This document shows positions 26,353 to 37,815 of a DNA stretch of 64,000 nucleotides, piece after piece. Below the pieces are notes generated by a model. That model saw only the letters and a list, made by a program, of their open reading frames with translations, made no database searches and had not been told where the DNA came from. The DNA comes from Lunularia cruciata (taxonomy: Eukaryota > Streptophyta > Marchantiopsida > Lunulariales > Lunulariaceae). Position 1 is the stretch's first letter. Each line of letters begins with the position of its first letter. The stretch is taken from contig OX419762.1 of NCBI GenBank assembly GCA_948567375.1, positions 58,298,841-58,362,840 of the forward strand, in the 5' to 3' direction. The position numbers and the translations under genes were made by a program.

Positions 26353-27101
26353 CGTAATCTTCCAAGGATAGGAGACTTTAAGAGAAACACAAAAACACAA
26401 AGCTTCACACTCAATCCATCAATACTCTTATGTCCCAAAGGAGAACCTTGTCTTTATTATATAGCAAAGAGGATATCCTCAAAAGAAGCTCTACCCTTGG
26501 ATTAGATACATGGATTCATGACATGGTAGTGAGCTCTACCCTTAGATAAGTTGCATGCATGGTGACATGTCAATTTTAGTCCTATCTGGTTGGTCAAACA
26601 AGCTTTGACCAAAGGGAATCTTTAGAGAATTTTCCTATTATCTCAAAATTGCATGGGTGAGGTACCGTTGGAAAGCTCTCAATGAGACAAATAGGAGGAG
26701 GAAAGGCTAGCCTTGATTGATCATCAAGAATGAAACTGCACACTTTCAAGGTCTAATTCATCCATTTAGGCTTCTAAAATTGGCTCTAAAGGTTTCAAAC
26801 TATTTTTGGCTCTTACTCTATTAGTAGAAGTACTCTTTTGGTGATACCTCTATCTACTATGCTTAGTCCATTATCTATAATATCCTTTTAGATGTTACCC
26901 AGCCAATTCTCACCTCCAAATCATCTGCTTAGCTATTGATATTACATTTTTATGTTGTTTTTGGCTCCTACTGTATTAGTAGAAGTACTCTTTTGCTGAC
27001 ACCTCTATCTAATATACCTAGCACATCATACCCACCATCCTTCTAGATGTTACCAAGCCAATTTTCATATGGAGATAATATGTCTGGCTATTGGTATTCC
27101 A
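26353..27101 (-). repeat. Gypsy-1 3' LTR (family LTR-1)
   Basis: Matches 32752-33490 over its full length with many substitutions and indels. Its terminal bases are mutated (cgtaat...attcca instead of tgtaat...attaca). The sequence just to its right, read on the minus strand (aaaagggaagagtt), is a fair polypurine tract. Confidence 0.9.
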
Positions 27102-27372
27102 AAACTCTTCCCTTTTAAGACGCAATGTACTCATTGCAAAGTTGTTGTTGCTCAAAAGATTTCACTAACACCGGTGCATTAGTCAAGTTGGCTATTAGGC
27201 TTCCATGTTACTTCATACAATGGGTACCTTTCCAATGTACAAGATATTCCACACACGGATTGCAAGTATCATGGATGCATTTTTGGAGAATATTTTTGAC
27301 TTTTGATTCCTTTGTGTCATCAATGAGTGTTGGACAAGGTCAAATTTCTTATACAGAAGAAAAGTGGGATGG

Positions 27373-30300
27373 TCAGGATACATATCTACATAATAAGAAA
27401 ACATGGAAGACTAGATGGACCTTCATGTATGGTGATAGCTCGAGGTGATAGGCCATTGTGCCGATTTGATGAAGGATGGGAAAAGGCCCAATAAAACAAA
27501 GTTTAAGCTTTTGAGGACCAACTAATGTGAGGTTGGTTGTTGACATCCAGACTTGATCTCCAACATTGAACTCCATGTACCGGCAATGTGCATCAACATA
27601 TTATGTTTTGTCAATTTTGGGTAATCCATAGCCTGTGTTTGGCGTTCTCTACCCCTTGTTGGATTCAGGAAACAAATGTGTTGACGGCATCCACCTTGGT
27701 ATCCATTGAGCAGATTTTCACCAAGCTCAAAGGTGTGAAAGGATGCTCTCCATACATGAGGAAGAATGGGGTGGCCTTGGTAGATGTAGTCATTGGATCT
27801 TTATATGCAAATTCCACCGATGTGAGTAATGCATCCCACCTTTCTTGCTCCTCTAGGGTGAAGTTCCAAGCATTTCTTCAATAGTGCAATATGCTTGCTT
27901 TGTTTGTCCATTGGTCTGTAAAAGGACTTGGCCAATTTGGTTTTGAAGAAACCAAAGATTATTTTCCAAAACAAATTGGTGAATTGAGTGCAACTATTAG
28001 TGATGAGCACTTGAGACAATCCATGGTGAGAAAAATGGCATCTAAGTACAATTGAGCTAATTGTGGAACAATCACATCCTTGGTGGTATGATACACATGA
28101 ATCAAACTATTGAGTTGGTCAACAAAGATGGAATCAAACTTTGAGGTGGTCTTGGGCAATTCACAAACCAAATGCATGCTTATATTTTCCCAATGTTTCC
28201 CAACGTTTTGGAGTAGGAAGGGATTGAAGTAGTCCTATGGGAGCTTAATTAGAAGGTTTATTTTGTTGAAAAAGTAGGCAACTTCAAACATACTTCATCA
28301 TATTGTTGCTCATCTTAGGCCAATAGTAATGGCATATGGCTACATCCAAGGTCTTGTCCACTCCAACATGATCTACAATGGTAGAATCATGAGATTCCAC
28401 TAGGATGGTAGTTCAAATGTTTGTGTCATTTGGGATCCATAACCTGCTATGAAAAAAAGTAAGTACTTGGGTATTGGTGATACCTTTGGATGATTGAGCT
28501 CTTACAATCTGTGGGTCAATTTTCATAGCAGCAAGAATCCTTGGCCAAAATTTAGAGCTCATTTTGACCTCTACCACCATATTGTTTCCCATAGACATTT
28601 AGTTAAATGCATCTGCAAGTTGCTTCTTGCCTTCCACATATGTGATTGTCATGTTGAACCTTTGTCTCCACTCTGCCCACCAAATCTATCAATGAGATAG
28701 ATCCTTTTGTGTCTCAAAGTAGAATAGAGATTTGTGGTCTATCCCCACTATAAATGTCTTCTCACCAAGATAGTGCTTTGAATGCTTGGTTGCAAGGACA
28801 ATGGCTAACTCTTCTCATTTGGCGGTGTGACAATTGCATTCTCTTGGTGACAACTTTTGAGAGAAATATGCAACTAGTTGCCATCTTTCATTCCACTCTT
28901 GTTTTAGGATTGCTCATATTGCTACACTTGATGCATTTATAGCTAACTTGATTGGACATTTTGGGTCATACCATTTCAAGATTAGTGTATGTAATAATGC
29001 AACTTTCAATTCTTGAAAGGCCAATTCTTGTGTGATTCCCTACATCCACTTCTTTCCCTTGCCAAGTAGTGCTATAAGAGGTTGTGTCACCTTAAAGAAG
29101 TCCTTGACAAATTGATGATAGAACCCCATCAATCCTAAGAAACTCTTGAGTTGAGTTTGATCTCCTAGAATGCTCTATTTCTGAATGATCTCTCTTTTAT
29201 CTATTAATATGTGGATACCTTTTGCACTTACTCAATGCACCAAGTATTCTACTTCAGACTTGCAAATTTGCACTTTGAGATTTTGGCATACAATTGATTT
29301 TGTTGTAGAATCTGGAGGACTTCTTGCAGATGTTGCATGTGTTCATTATTGTCCTATTGTATACAAGGATGTCATCTAGGAAAATGACAACAAATTTACC
29401 CAAGTATGGTCAAAATATGTCATTCGTCAAACTCATGAAAATAGCCGGTGCATTGGTGAGGCGAAACAACATCACCAGGTTGTCATGTCATTTGTAGCAT
29501 TGCACCTAGATTGCTCAGATTCTAGAGTAGTAGTGTTGATAGTCAAGAGTATTTTGGTAGTTACTCATAGAATACTTGTTGATGGTCAGATTTTGTGTTT
29601 GGAGTACTGACTACAAGGTGGGGCCCACTATCACTTTGCACCGTTGGGTGTGCCGTCAATGGGACCATTGGGGTTTGAGACCTAGCTAGAGTCTAGGGGG
29701 TATAGTTTCAAAGTGCACCACCAGAGAGCTCACTTCTTTGATATTGAGCCTTCGAATTCTTGGCTGTGGTGGATAGAAGCCAGTGAGCATCACCTGGATT
29801 CTCTTAGCTAGAGTGGGTGTGGTTTGATTGTAATCAATGCCTAGTTGTTAGCAGATTATGAAGTGACAAATCAAGTACTAATGTGATTGAGCGTGACGTG
29901 AGTTGTGTAAATAAATTGATTATTGTGGCACTTTAGAGTTCATGTATGATTTATGTGTGATTTGTGCTTCTATAGTGTGTGATGTTAAAAACAATGTATG
30001 TTGTGTAGCAAAGTATATATGCACAACAAGGTACTCAAAGTGACCATACCTCCTTCAAAAGGCAATTTTGTGGGCATCTTCCTTTGCAATTCAAATTTGG
30101 TTGTAATCGCTCTATAGATCAAGTTTGGTGAAGTATTTTGCCCCATCCAGTTGATCAAAGAAGTCATTCATGTGGAGTAAGGGGTATTTTTCCTTCACTA
30201 TTTGTTGATTTAGATCCTGATAGTGAATGCACATGCGCAATGTACTCTCTTTTTCTTCACAAATAGGACAAGAGCCCTATATGGTAATAAACTAAGTTGG

Positions 30301-31059
30301 ATAAACCCTTTCTACAACATATTTGTATTTGAGCCGTACACTCCTCCAACTCATGAGGTGATAGACGATATGAGTCCTTACAAGGAGGTGTTTTCCCAAG
30401 AATTATCTTGATTTTATGATCTGCTCTCCTTTTTGGTAGTAATCTTGAGGGTAAGTCATTGGGGAAGACATTTTGAAACTCATTGACTACATCTTTCAAT
30501 TTCTCAAGAACCTCCCATTGAGTTGTGCACTTTAGACTTCTCTTATTAGGCCCATGAAATCTGTTTTATAGAGAGGTAATTCTTGCTTGTTTGCCCTCTC
30601 TTTAACCCAAATGATCTTCCATTGGTGAGTTCTCACTACTTTCTTCCTCCAATTGATTGTGGAATTGTGGTGCTCCATCTAGGGCATACCTAAGATTGCA
30701 TCATAATAAGCTAATTGTATCATTTGCCACTCAATTGCTTCTTGATACTCTCCTCCAAAGAGTGCTACCTTTTTGGGTAACAATATAATCCTCTTTGTCT
30801 ACTCATTAGGTAATTTTACTTCTTCATTCTCATCCTTCTCTAGATCCATCTCCAACCTTATTGCAACATAGTGAGACAAGAAGTTCTTTGTTGCTTTAGG
30901 GTCTATTAATACTCTCATTTGATTGCCTTCTATGACTCTGTTTACAACAATCAATTTTGAATTTGTCTTCCTCAATCTTTGTGCACTTTTCTTCTTCCTC
31001 CCTCCACTTTTTTGCTTCTCCATTGAGCTAGTAAGGCCACAATGTACATGTATTGGCAA
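27373..31059 (-). pseudogene. Gypsy-1 pol relic (protease, RT, RNase H, integrase)
   Basis: Read right to left. Protease 31059-30799 (MRVLIDPKATKNFLSHYVA, where D-S-G has become D-P-K). RT entry 30499-30257 (EFQNVFPNDLP, YRLSPHELEE). Palm with LDDILVY near 29370. RNase H about 29000-28600. Integrase about 28500-27800 (VDQLNSLIHVYHTTKD). C-terminal stretch 27576-27373 (VGDQVWMSTTNL, GPQKLKLCFIGPFPILHQIG), a hallmark of Ty3/gypsy integrase tails. Many stops and shifts. Confidence 0.85.
29485..30015. other. Insertion inside Gypsy-1 reverse transcriptase
   Basis: On the minus strand the RT block RRYGHFEYLVV ends near 30015, and the normally adjacent NLVM-F-LTNAPA resumes near 29485. About 0.5 kb of unrelated, slightly GC-richer sequence separates them. 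Both edges carry a version of the codons for the YxHxxxLVM region, so part of the target may be duplicated. I cannot name the inserted sequence. Confidence 0.55.
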
Positions 31060-31165
31060 TCTTTGTTTTTTGATGTGATTTTTTCATCCTCCTCTTTCAT
31101 TTGTCCTCCATGTGGTTCAAAGATTGTTTTTATGGAAGCCAAGGGCCTCTAGGAAAATGAATACA

Positions 31166-32418
31166 ACAATTGACAGCTAGGTGCACAACTTGGCTGCAAC
31201 TGTAACAATGATGTTGTTATGCATGAGTCTCTTCCCCTTGTGGGATCCCATCTCTCCTTTCTTTGACTTGACCCCATTCTTCTTGGAGCGGTTGTGCTCC
31301 TTATTCTTAGAACTAAATGTTGCCCAATTCCATAGGAACTGGTCCACCAAAGTGTTGTGTTTCAGCCCAAGAATGTTGAGTCAAGACTACTCCTTCATCT
31401 CCTCCAAGCACCCCTACTATTCTCTAAGCACAAGCAATGGCTTCAAAAATTGTGTGAGGGTTTTATACCATGACTTGTTGGCAAATTTGCTCTTTTAACC
31501 CTCATTTGAAATTGTCTAGCGCCTCTGTTGGACTCATGTTGGCTATTATGACTTGTAGATCAAGGAATGCTCCCACATATTCTTGTACATTGTACATTGT
31601 TTTGGTTTCAATTCCCATAGTCTGGGTTGGGCCATTTGCATAGAAGTTCACAGATTGGAAGTTCTTCAATAGCCCTTCTTGCATGGCCGTCCAAGTGACC
31701 TCTCTTCCTTCTATCAACATTGATTGTTCCCAAGCATCGTACCATGTGAGAGCTTTATTGGTCAAATACTCATATGCAAATACAACAACAAAATGATTGG
31801 TGATTTCAATTGTGAACAATCAAAAGTACTGACTCATTCTTGAAATCCAATTCTCCATTACCCCCATGAACATTGCCCCTTTTTAGGCTCAATTTTGCAT
31901 ATCTTGTTCATCCATAGTAACAATGTGGCCTCTTTTTTGACCGGGGTTGGTGTCATTGGCATAAGTGACTCTCCATGTACTTCGGGTAATGGGTTTTGGG
32001 ACATCTCCCTTTCATGCATTGCATGATCATTCTTGAAAGTACATACTTGATTTTACAATGCCTCCATGGTCATCTTGAATCTCCCAAAACTCATTCAACA
32101 TCCCATGCGTTCCTTGCATCAACTCCTACAACTATGGATCCATGATTCCTACACACAACAATTGTTGTATTACTACTTCCTACTTCAATAGAGAGCTAAT
32201 ATGATCATCCAAGAGGGGGCATAGACTATTGGGATTACTATTGGGACCTCAAAGGCTACCAGCCATTGATAATATTCCTCACCAAAATTGTAGACTACAC
32301 AATCCCTAAACATTACTTTTGATCTAACCACATAACAAATTTCCACTTGAATGTTGAAAGGAAAAGGATTTGGTATATTCAGATCCATCAAAATAGAATA
32401 TAGATTGTCAAATCCCAC
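31166..32418 (-). pseudogene. Gypsy-1 gag relic
   Basis: The retrotrans_gag core is at 31502-31819 (LTNKALTWYDAWEQSM followed by EVTWTAMQEGLLKNF). A CCHC zinc knuckle (CYSCSQVVHLAVNC) lies at about 31166-31207 on the minus strand. Upstream parts (to about 32418) are open but eroded. Encodes the capsid/nucleocapsid precursor in intact relatives. Confidence 0.75.
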
Positions 32419-32735
32419 TCTTTATTGTAGATCACCAAAAGCAAAATCACCAGGTTTGGTGAATTCATCACTATATCTATGAACTCTACTCCAAAAATGG
32501 AAAGTGAGATATAATTTCACTTGCTCATACTAGATGTATATAATCTTGATGTGGAATCTTGATGTAGAATAGAAAGTAGGGTGTTGGATATTGTCTCCTT
32601 GGAGCTTCCATCTTATCCTCTCTCTAACACACTCTTAATCTATTGGTTGCACCATGGTTTCTATCCTCAAAATTACTCAATCTCAATAGCTCATGTTCCT
32701 TCAAGAAGGATGATCCACTCTCTTGGATTGAAACA

Positions 32736-32750
32736 CTTGCTCTAATACCA
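32736..32750 (-). promoter_or_regulatory. Gypsy-1 primer binding site (initiator tRNA-Met type)
   Basis: On the minus strand, 1 nt past the 5' LTR, the sequence is tggtattagagcaag. This differs at one base from the common tggtatcagagc PBS complementary to the 3' end of plant initiator tRNA-Met. This is where reverse transcription would start. Confidence 0.85.
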
Positions 32751-32751
32751 T

Positions 32752-33490
32752 TGTAATTTTTCAAGGATAGGAAGAGAAATATAGAAACACAAAGTTTCAC
32801 ACTCAACACCTCGATGCTTCAATACTCTAATGCCCCAAAAGAGCACCTTGTCTTTATTATATAGCAAAGAGGATTTCCTCAAAGGAAGCTCTACCCTTGG
32901 GTTAGATACATGGATTCATGGTAGTGAGCTCTATCCTTAGATTAGTTGCATGCATGCATGCATGATGACATGTCTATTTTGGTCCTATTGGTTGGTCAAA
33001 CAAGCTTTGACCAAAGGGATTTAGGGAATTTTCCTAAAATCTCAAATTGCATGGGTGAGGTACCATTGGAAAGTTCTCAATGAGACAAAAGGGGAGGGAA
33101 GTCCAGCCTTGTTTGATCCCCAAGAAGAAATTTATTTGAGATCTAATTCATCCGTTTAGGCCTCCAAAATTGGCTCTAAAGGTTTCAGACTACTTTTGGC
33201 TCCTGCCCAATTAGTAAAATTACTCTTTTGGTGATACCTCTATCTGATCTACTTATTCCATTATCTATAACATCATTTTAGATGTTATTTAGCCAATTTT
33301 CACCTTTAGATCATATGTCTAGCTATTGATATTACATTTCCAGTCTATTTTTGGCTCTTGCTCTATTTGTAGAAGTACTCTTTTGGTGACACCTCTATAT
33401 GATCTACCTAGCCCATCATACCTTAAATCCTTCTAGATATTACCAAGCCAATTTTTGTGTAAAGATAATTGTATGGCTATTGGTATTACA
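32752..33490 (-). repeat. Gypsy-1 5' LTR (family LTR-1)
   Basis: Intact TGTAAT...ATTACA ends on the element strand. A TATA-like ctatataataaag on the minus strand (32857-32863) is a likely promoter. Two further solo copies of this LTR family lie at 42399-43064 (+) and 46358-47090 (-). Confidence 0.9.
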
Positions 33491-33495
33491 CTTAT

Positions 33496-34125
33496 CACAA
33501 TTCAAATCTCTTGTTTACTAGTCTTTTTCCAGTGGTGAGTATAGAATTTCAATATCTCTTGCAAATGGTGTAAGTTGTATTGCCAGATGCAATCTACTAA
33601 TGCTATACCTATACTTGTGAAAATGATAGTGACTCCATATTCTAATATTCAACAAGTTATAAACTTTGAATTATTTGCTTGAACTTCATGGGTGGTCTTA
33701 ATGTCCTAATGATCATATTTGCTCTTGGATGACAAAGTTTTTTCTCATAGATGCTTTAGCTCATGGGTATCAGTTGTTCTTCAATATGGTTTGCTTGCCC
33801 AGCCTTTGTTTACCCAGGTTTGGTTAGTGTTTGTTCGTATTGTAAAAGGGCTTGCTCATATTCTAATGATATTGTGCAAACTATACCAACATTTGCTCAT
33901 CAACTAGCAGGACCCGCTCAAACTATAAGGGAGCTTGCTTGTCTATTATTGGATTTTTCTTGTGTACTTATGGGTTGTGCTTGGGACTGCACGTTCCCAC
34001 CGGTCTTTGCTCGGGTCTGTCTGGATTTGCTTGCCTTGGCAAGGCTTTGCTTGTTTGAGCCAGACGATATTAAATTATCATGCCCAATTCTTTTTGGGTG
34101 CTTTTTCTTAATCTGTCCTATTAAC
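33496..34125. other. No gene seen
   Basis: Short frames only. The right half (33780-34070) is rich in tgcttg/gctcg motifs, which resume after the plastid insert (34400-34450), so the plastid piece appears to interrupt this sequence. Confidence 0.4.
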
Positions 34126-34396
34126 AAAAAAAATCTGATCTAAGTGATGCTATATTACGAGCTAAATTAGCTAAAGGTATGGGACATAATTATTATGGTG
34201 AGCTTGCTTGGCAAAATGATCTTTTATATATTTTTCCTATAGTTATTTTAGGTACTATTGCATATACTGTAGGTATAGCTATTTTAGAACCTTCAATGAT
34301 TGGAGAACTTGCAACTCCTTTGAAAATATTGCCACAACGATATTTTTTTCCAGTTTTTCAATAACTTTGTACAGTTCCTAATAAACTATTAGGTGC
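34126..34396 (+). pseudogene. petD: Nuclear copy of plastid petD (cytochrome b6-f subunit IV) fragment
   Basis: The translation follows petD closely: [57 protein letters not shown], then after a TAA near 34362 the LC-TVPNKLLG block. Compared with the plastid protein there are Pro to Leu/Ser changes consistent with C-to-T decay, a 12-base loss in the PANPFATP region, and a shift giving a premature stop. Coverage begins right after the point where petD's first short exon is normally spliced on. It is flanked by unrelated nuclear sequence, so it is a plastid-to-nucleus insertion (NUPT) and not expressed as petD. Confidence 0.9.
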
Positions 34397-34489
34397 TTGG
34401 GTCTACCAGGGTCTGCTTGTGCTTGAGGGCTTTGCTCGTCAAAGGATTTAACCTCATATAATATACTTTAATACAATACTTAAAAACAC

Positions 34490-35545
34490 TCACCTGTCAA
34501 TGATTACTTCCAAAACCCTAAGCTACTATGAATCCATACTCTAACTACATACTTATAACAAGAATACTAAACTAATAATTATATCCCATAACTCCATACT
34601 CCCTCTATAATGGTCCATTCTCCAACCAAGTACTTATATCTAGAACTCCTCCTTAAGCGGACATAAGGGTCCATACTCCACCAACCAAGTGCTTATATCC
34701 AAAACCAGGGACTAATACTTATATTTGAATCCATAGTCTGACTAAATACTTGTATCCAAAACTCTAAGCTAATATTCATATCTAAATCAAATGCTAATAC
34801 TTTAACCTAAACCACTGTAAGCTAAATACTTATATCCAAACCGCAAGCTAATACTTAAGGTCCTGATCAAATACTAATACTTTATCCAAAACCCTCACTA
34901 AATACTTATATATGAATTAAATACTAATGGTTTTTTCAAAAACCGTAAGCTAATACTTAGTTCTAAATCAAATACTAATACTTTACCATAAGCTAATACT
35001 TATATCTGAATCAAATTCTTATCAAAATCCATACTCCAACTAAATACTTATATCCAGAGCCATGGACTAATACTTATATGTGAATCTATAATTTACCTGA
35101 GGTTATAAATCAGAGTCAAATACTAATCTATTATCAAAAAGCCTAAGCTAATACTTATATCCGAATCAAATACAAATACTTTATTCAAAACACTAAGCTA
35201 ATACTTATATCTGAATCAAATACAAATACTTTATTCAAAACACTAAGCTAATACTTATATCCGAATCAAATACAAGTACTTTATTCAAAACACTAAGCTA
35301 ATACTTATATCTGAATCAAATTTTAATATTTGATTTAAAGATTCATAATCAAATACTAATATTTTCAAATTCCTACTGTAGAGAGAAGTATCCTATACTT
35401 TGATCCTAATCAAATACTATAGAGCAAAGAAGTAATCTGAATCAAATACTAACACTAATACTTTCTGATTCTTAGCTCTAGAGAAGTATAATACTTTATG
35501 ATTCATGCTCTAGAGAAGTATAATGCTTTATGATTCACTACTTTA
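34490..35545. repeat. 50-bp tandem repeat array
   Basis: At 35147-35346 four near-identical 50-bp units begin gctaatacttatatcygaat at 35147, 35197, 35247 and 35297. Degenerate units with the same words (aatacttatat, aatcaaatactaatactt, aaaacyctaagct) extend left to about 34500 and right to about 35540. No coding potential. Confidence 0.85.
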
Positions 35546-36430
35546 CAGGAGGTTCCCTCCTTCTGAAACCCAATTTTCCCACTCTCCCTAATTCGAAAAT
35601 ACACGAATTGCACTCTTTATCCGTCCTCGTGTGAAATTTCCCAAAACCTCGGAACCCACTTATCCCTCTATCTCACTAAATTCAAAAATCATCTTGAGAC
35701 CCACGTATCCCTCTCTCCCATATAAGCCCATTCTGCAAATTTAGTGAACCCACTCTTCTCTACTTGAATTCGATAAACCTACTTTGAATTTGCAAATTCG
35801 CAAATGGCACTCCAGTCCGGGAGGAATTTTCTCCTTTCTTGTACAGCGATCAAGTTCTGAATACGGCTTGAACTAATACATATCCTCCACAAATATATCC
35901 TTCAACTTCACACCAGAATACATTTCCTCCACAAGAATACTCTTAACCTGCATGAGAATACACAACATACAAACATACACAAACAACACACAAACGAAAA
36001 ATGCACAAGACATATTTGAATTCCAACGTAGAATACCCTTGAACTACACTAGAGTATGTGTAAATCTGAATTCAAATGTGATCCTTCATCCACCCAACCA
36101 CTTACTTCAAAATCTTATTGCAAGTGACCCATCAGAACTCTTAATCATCTGAGTTAACCCTTGCCCTAACAAGTGATACCTAAGCAAACCCTACACTATA
36201 AGTGAGTGAACATTGCCATAAAGAGAAAATGTGCAAGCAAACCCCACTTAACACCCAAGCAAACCATACCATCATTAGGAAACATGCAGGTAAACTCGTC
36301 CACTACCCAAGCAAATCCTATCTATAATCCAATACATGTGAATAGACCCCACTCCAACCCCGAGCAAACCTTGCCATTATTTGCAAACATATGGTACAAG
36401 AAAATATGAGATTTTTTATTCTCATAAAAA
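35546..36430. other. No gene seen
   Basis: C/A-rich, low-G sequence with short frames only. Loose recurrence of caagcaaaccc and cacaagaatac-type words between 35880 and 36370. No family recognised. Confidence 0.4.
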
Positions 36431-36439
36431 AAATTGTAA

Positions 36440-37319
36440 GGCTATGGTAAGGCAACTTTCTACAACTGAAACTCCTCCCTATATTGCTACTCATTCCTAC
36501 TTGCACCCTCCTCCATAAAATCATGGAATGGATCAGCCTCCTCTTCTCTAAAGTTGTATTTAGCCTCTTCTTGCACATTGCTTCTATTAAGTTGTGCACG
36601 GTAATATACGTCTCTATCCATCAAAGCAGATAATCATTTCTGGTTCTATCATTTAATTGCACTTACTCTCAACTCATGCAAAGAATGTAGTCTTCCTTGT
36701 CGGATACAAATGCAATACTCATTCAACACACCAGCGCTTGCTATACAAATATTGAAATCTTTCTTATCTTTGGGTGTGTGCCTATTTGAAAGGAACTACA
36801 TAAGCTATGGGCACAAATCCAAAATCACCTAATAAGTATTGATTGCACTCAAATGCATTAGAATATCCTTTGGGTTCAATTTAGACCAAAGTTCAGATTT
36901 CTATAAACATATCCTGACATGAACCAGACATACCTACACAACATAGAAAAACAAGATTAGATCACAAAGAGCTTTTTTAGTATGTCAATTAAAATGCTAA
37001 GGGATTCCATGTCCATCCTCACCAATTTTTTAAAAGGGGAACATCAAGCACCCCAAGAAACTTTACAACAATTTCAGAATTGTGAATGGTTACAATTTGT
37101 TCCTTCAAACGCTTGTACCCATGTATAAAATTCCACAACATTGCTAACATGTCCATGTCATCATCCTCTTCCTCACTCCATTCATCTAAACCTAATAACG
37201 CTCCCCAATCTCCCCACTCATCATCTAAACTTGCATCCATGAGTTGAACTTGAGTTCTTAGGCGTAGTGTCTTCTTGATTTCTATCTGCAATAGTTTGTG
37301 GATACTTAACCTTGGCATG
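36440..37319 (-). pseudogene. PIF/Harbinger-type DDE transposase relic
   Basis: An N-terminal piece with ATG at 37319-37317 gives about 100 residues with an acidic stretch (LDEWSEEEDDDMDMLAMLW) and a stop near 37019. After a gap, C-terminal nuclease blocks follow on the same strand: NPKGYSNAFECNQYLLGDFG near 36850-36800 (second catalytic Asp in LLGDFGF), a shift, then VLNEYCICIRQGRLHSLHEL near 36740-36680 (catalytic Glu, matching the family's VEHxIGxLKGRW-SLxELR block), then the WIETYITVHNLIEA block near 36600, and an acidic tail. The middle, with the first Asp, is missing or unreadable. The LTR at 37324 sits 4 bp upstream of its start codon. Confidence 0.7.
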
Positions 37320-37323
37320 GTGA

Positions 37324-37803
37324 TGTATAACAATATGGAGTTTAGCAATAAAGTTAATCAAGGCTAACAAAGTAGCAAATGGGCCAAATTAGCCTAGAAT
37401 ATTCTAGAAGTATCTAGGAAGCTACTTGGTACTCTCCCAAGTATTGAGTAAAGTGTATGCCAAGTGGCAACTTCTAGAAGGAAGCTTTCTGAGAAGCTTC
37501 TTGACTAGCTTAGCTTGCACCTCAAGTAGGTAACTTCTAGAAGGAAACTTCTAGAAGATTCCAACTAGCTTAGCTTGCACGCCAAGTATATGGTTTCTAG
37601 AAGAAGCTTCTCAAATAACTTGGCTTGCATTCCAAAAAAGTGGCTCAAGGAACCTTCTTGAGAAGCTTCTCAAGAGCCTTGTATGCTCCCTATAAATATC
37701 AAAGCTAAGGCTCATGCTAGACATCTGGAGTTTCCCACACGCTCAAGTGTCCCAATGTGATCTTCCATTCTCTTATTTCTCTCGTTGATCTTGGTCTTTT
37801 ACA
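37324..37803 (+). repeat. LTR-2 copy a (5' LTR) with heat-shock-element array
   Basis: Matches 47728-48125 (same orientation) and 43068-43556 (reverse). Sense start tgtataacaatatggag, end tcttggtcttttaca. A PBS follows immediately, so this is a 5' LTR of a + strand element. The U3 part is packed with TTC/GAA units. The TATA box is at 37691-37698. Confidence 0.85.
37397..37698 (+). promoter_or_regulatory. Heat-shock-element cluster and TATA box in LTR-2 copy a
   Basis: Perfect three-unit element GAAtaTTCtaGAA at 37397-37409. Perfect four-unit element GAAacTTCtaGAAgaTTC at 37544-37561, directly preceded by TTCtaGAA (37535-37542). Further pairs TTCtaGAA and GAAgcTTC near 37472-37500 and 37594-37611. 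GAAgcTTC at 37662-37669 lies 22 bp before TATAAATA (37691-37698). Alternating nGAAnnTTCn units are the binding site of heat-shock transcription factors (known). Heat-driven transcription of this LTR is inference. Confidence 0.7.
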
Positions 37804-37804
37804 T

Positions 37805-37815
37805 TGGTATCAAAG
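37805..37815 (+). promoter_or_regulatory. Primer binding site after LTR-2 copy a
   Basis: tggtatcaaag begins 2 nt past the LTR end, matching the initiator tRNA-Met type PBS (tggtatcagagc) except one base. Confidence 0.7.

Larger units (their letters stand above)
26353..33490 (-). mobile_element. Ty3/gypsy retrotransposon with two LTRs, decayed (Gypsy-1)
   Basis: The element spans 7138 bp and is flanked on both sides by CTTAT (26348-26352 and 33491-33495), a 5-bp target-site duplication. The LTRs (26353-27101 and 32752-33490) are in direct orientation with TGTAAT...ATTACA ends, mutated in the left copy. The PBS lies next to the right LTR and a purine tract next to the left one, so the element reads right to left. 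Gag and pol domains appear in Ty3/gypsy order on the minus strand. Many stops and a roughly 0.5-kb insertion in RT make it inactive. The LTRs differ clearly by eye, so the insertion is old. Confidence 0.93.

Noticed and set aside
34179-34364. Open frame of a membrane protein
   Set aside because: It is the petD-derived nuclear plastid fragment ending at a premature stop, not a gene.
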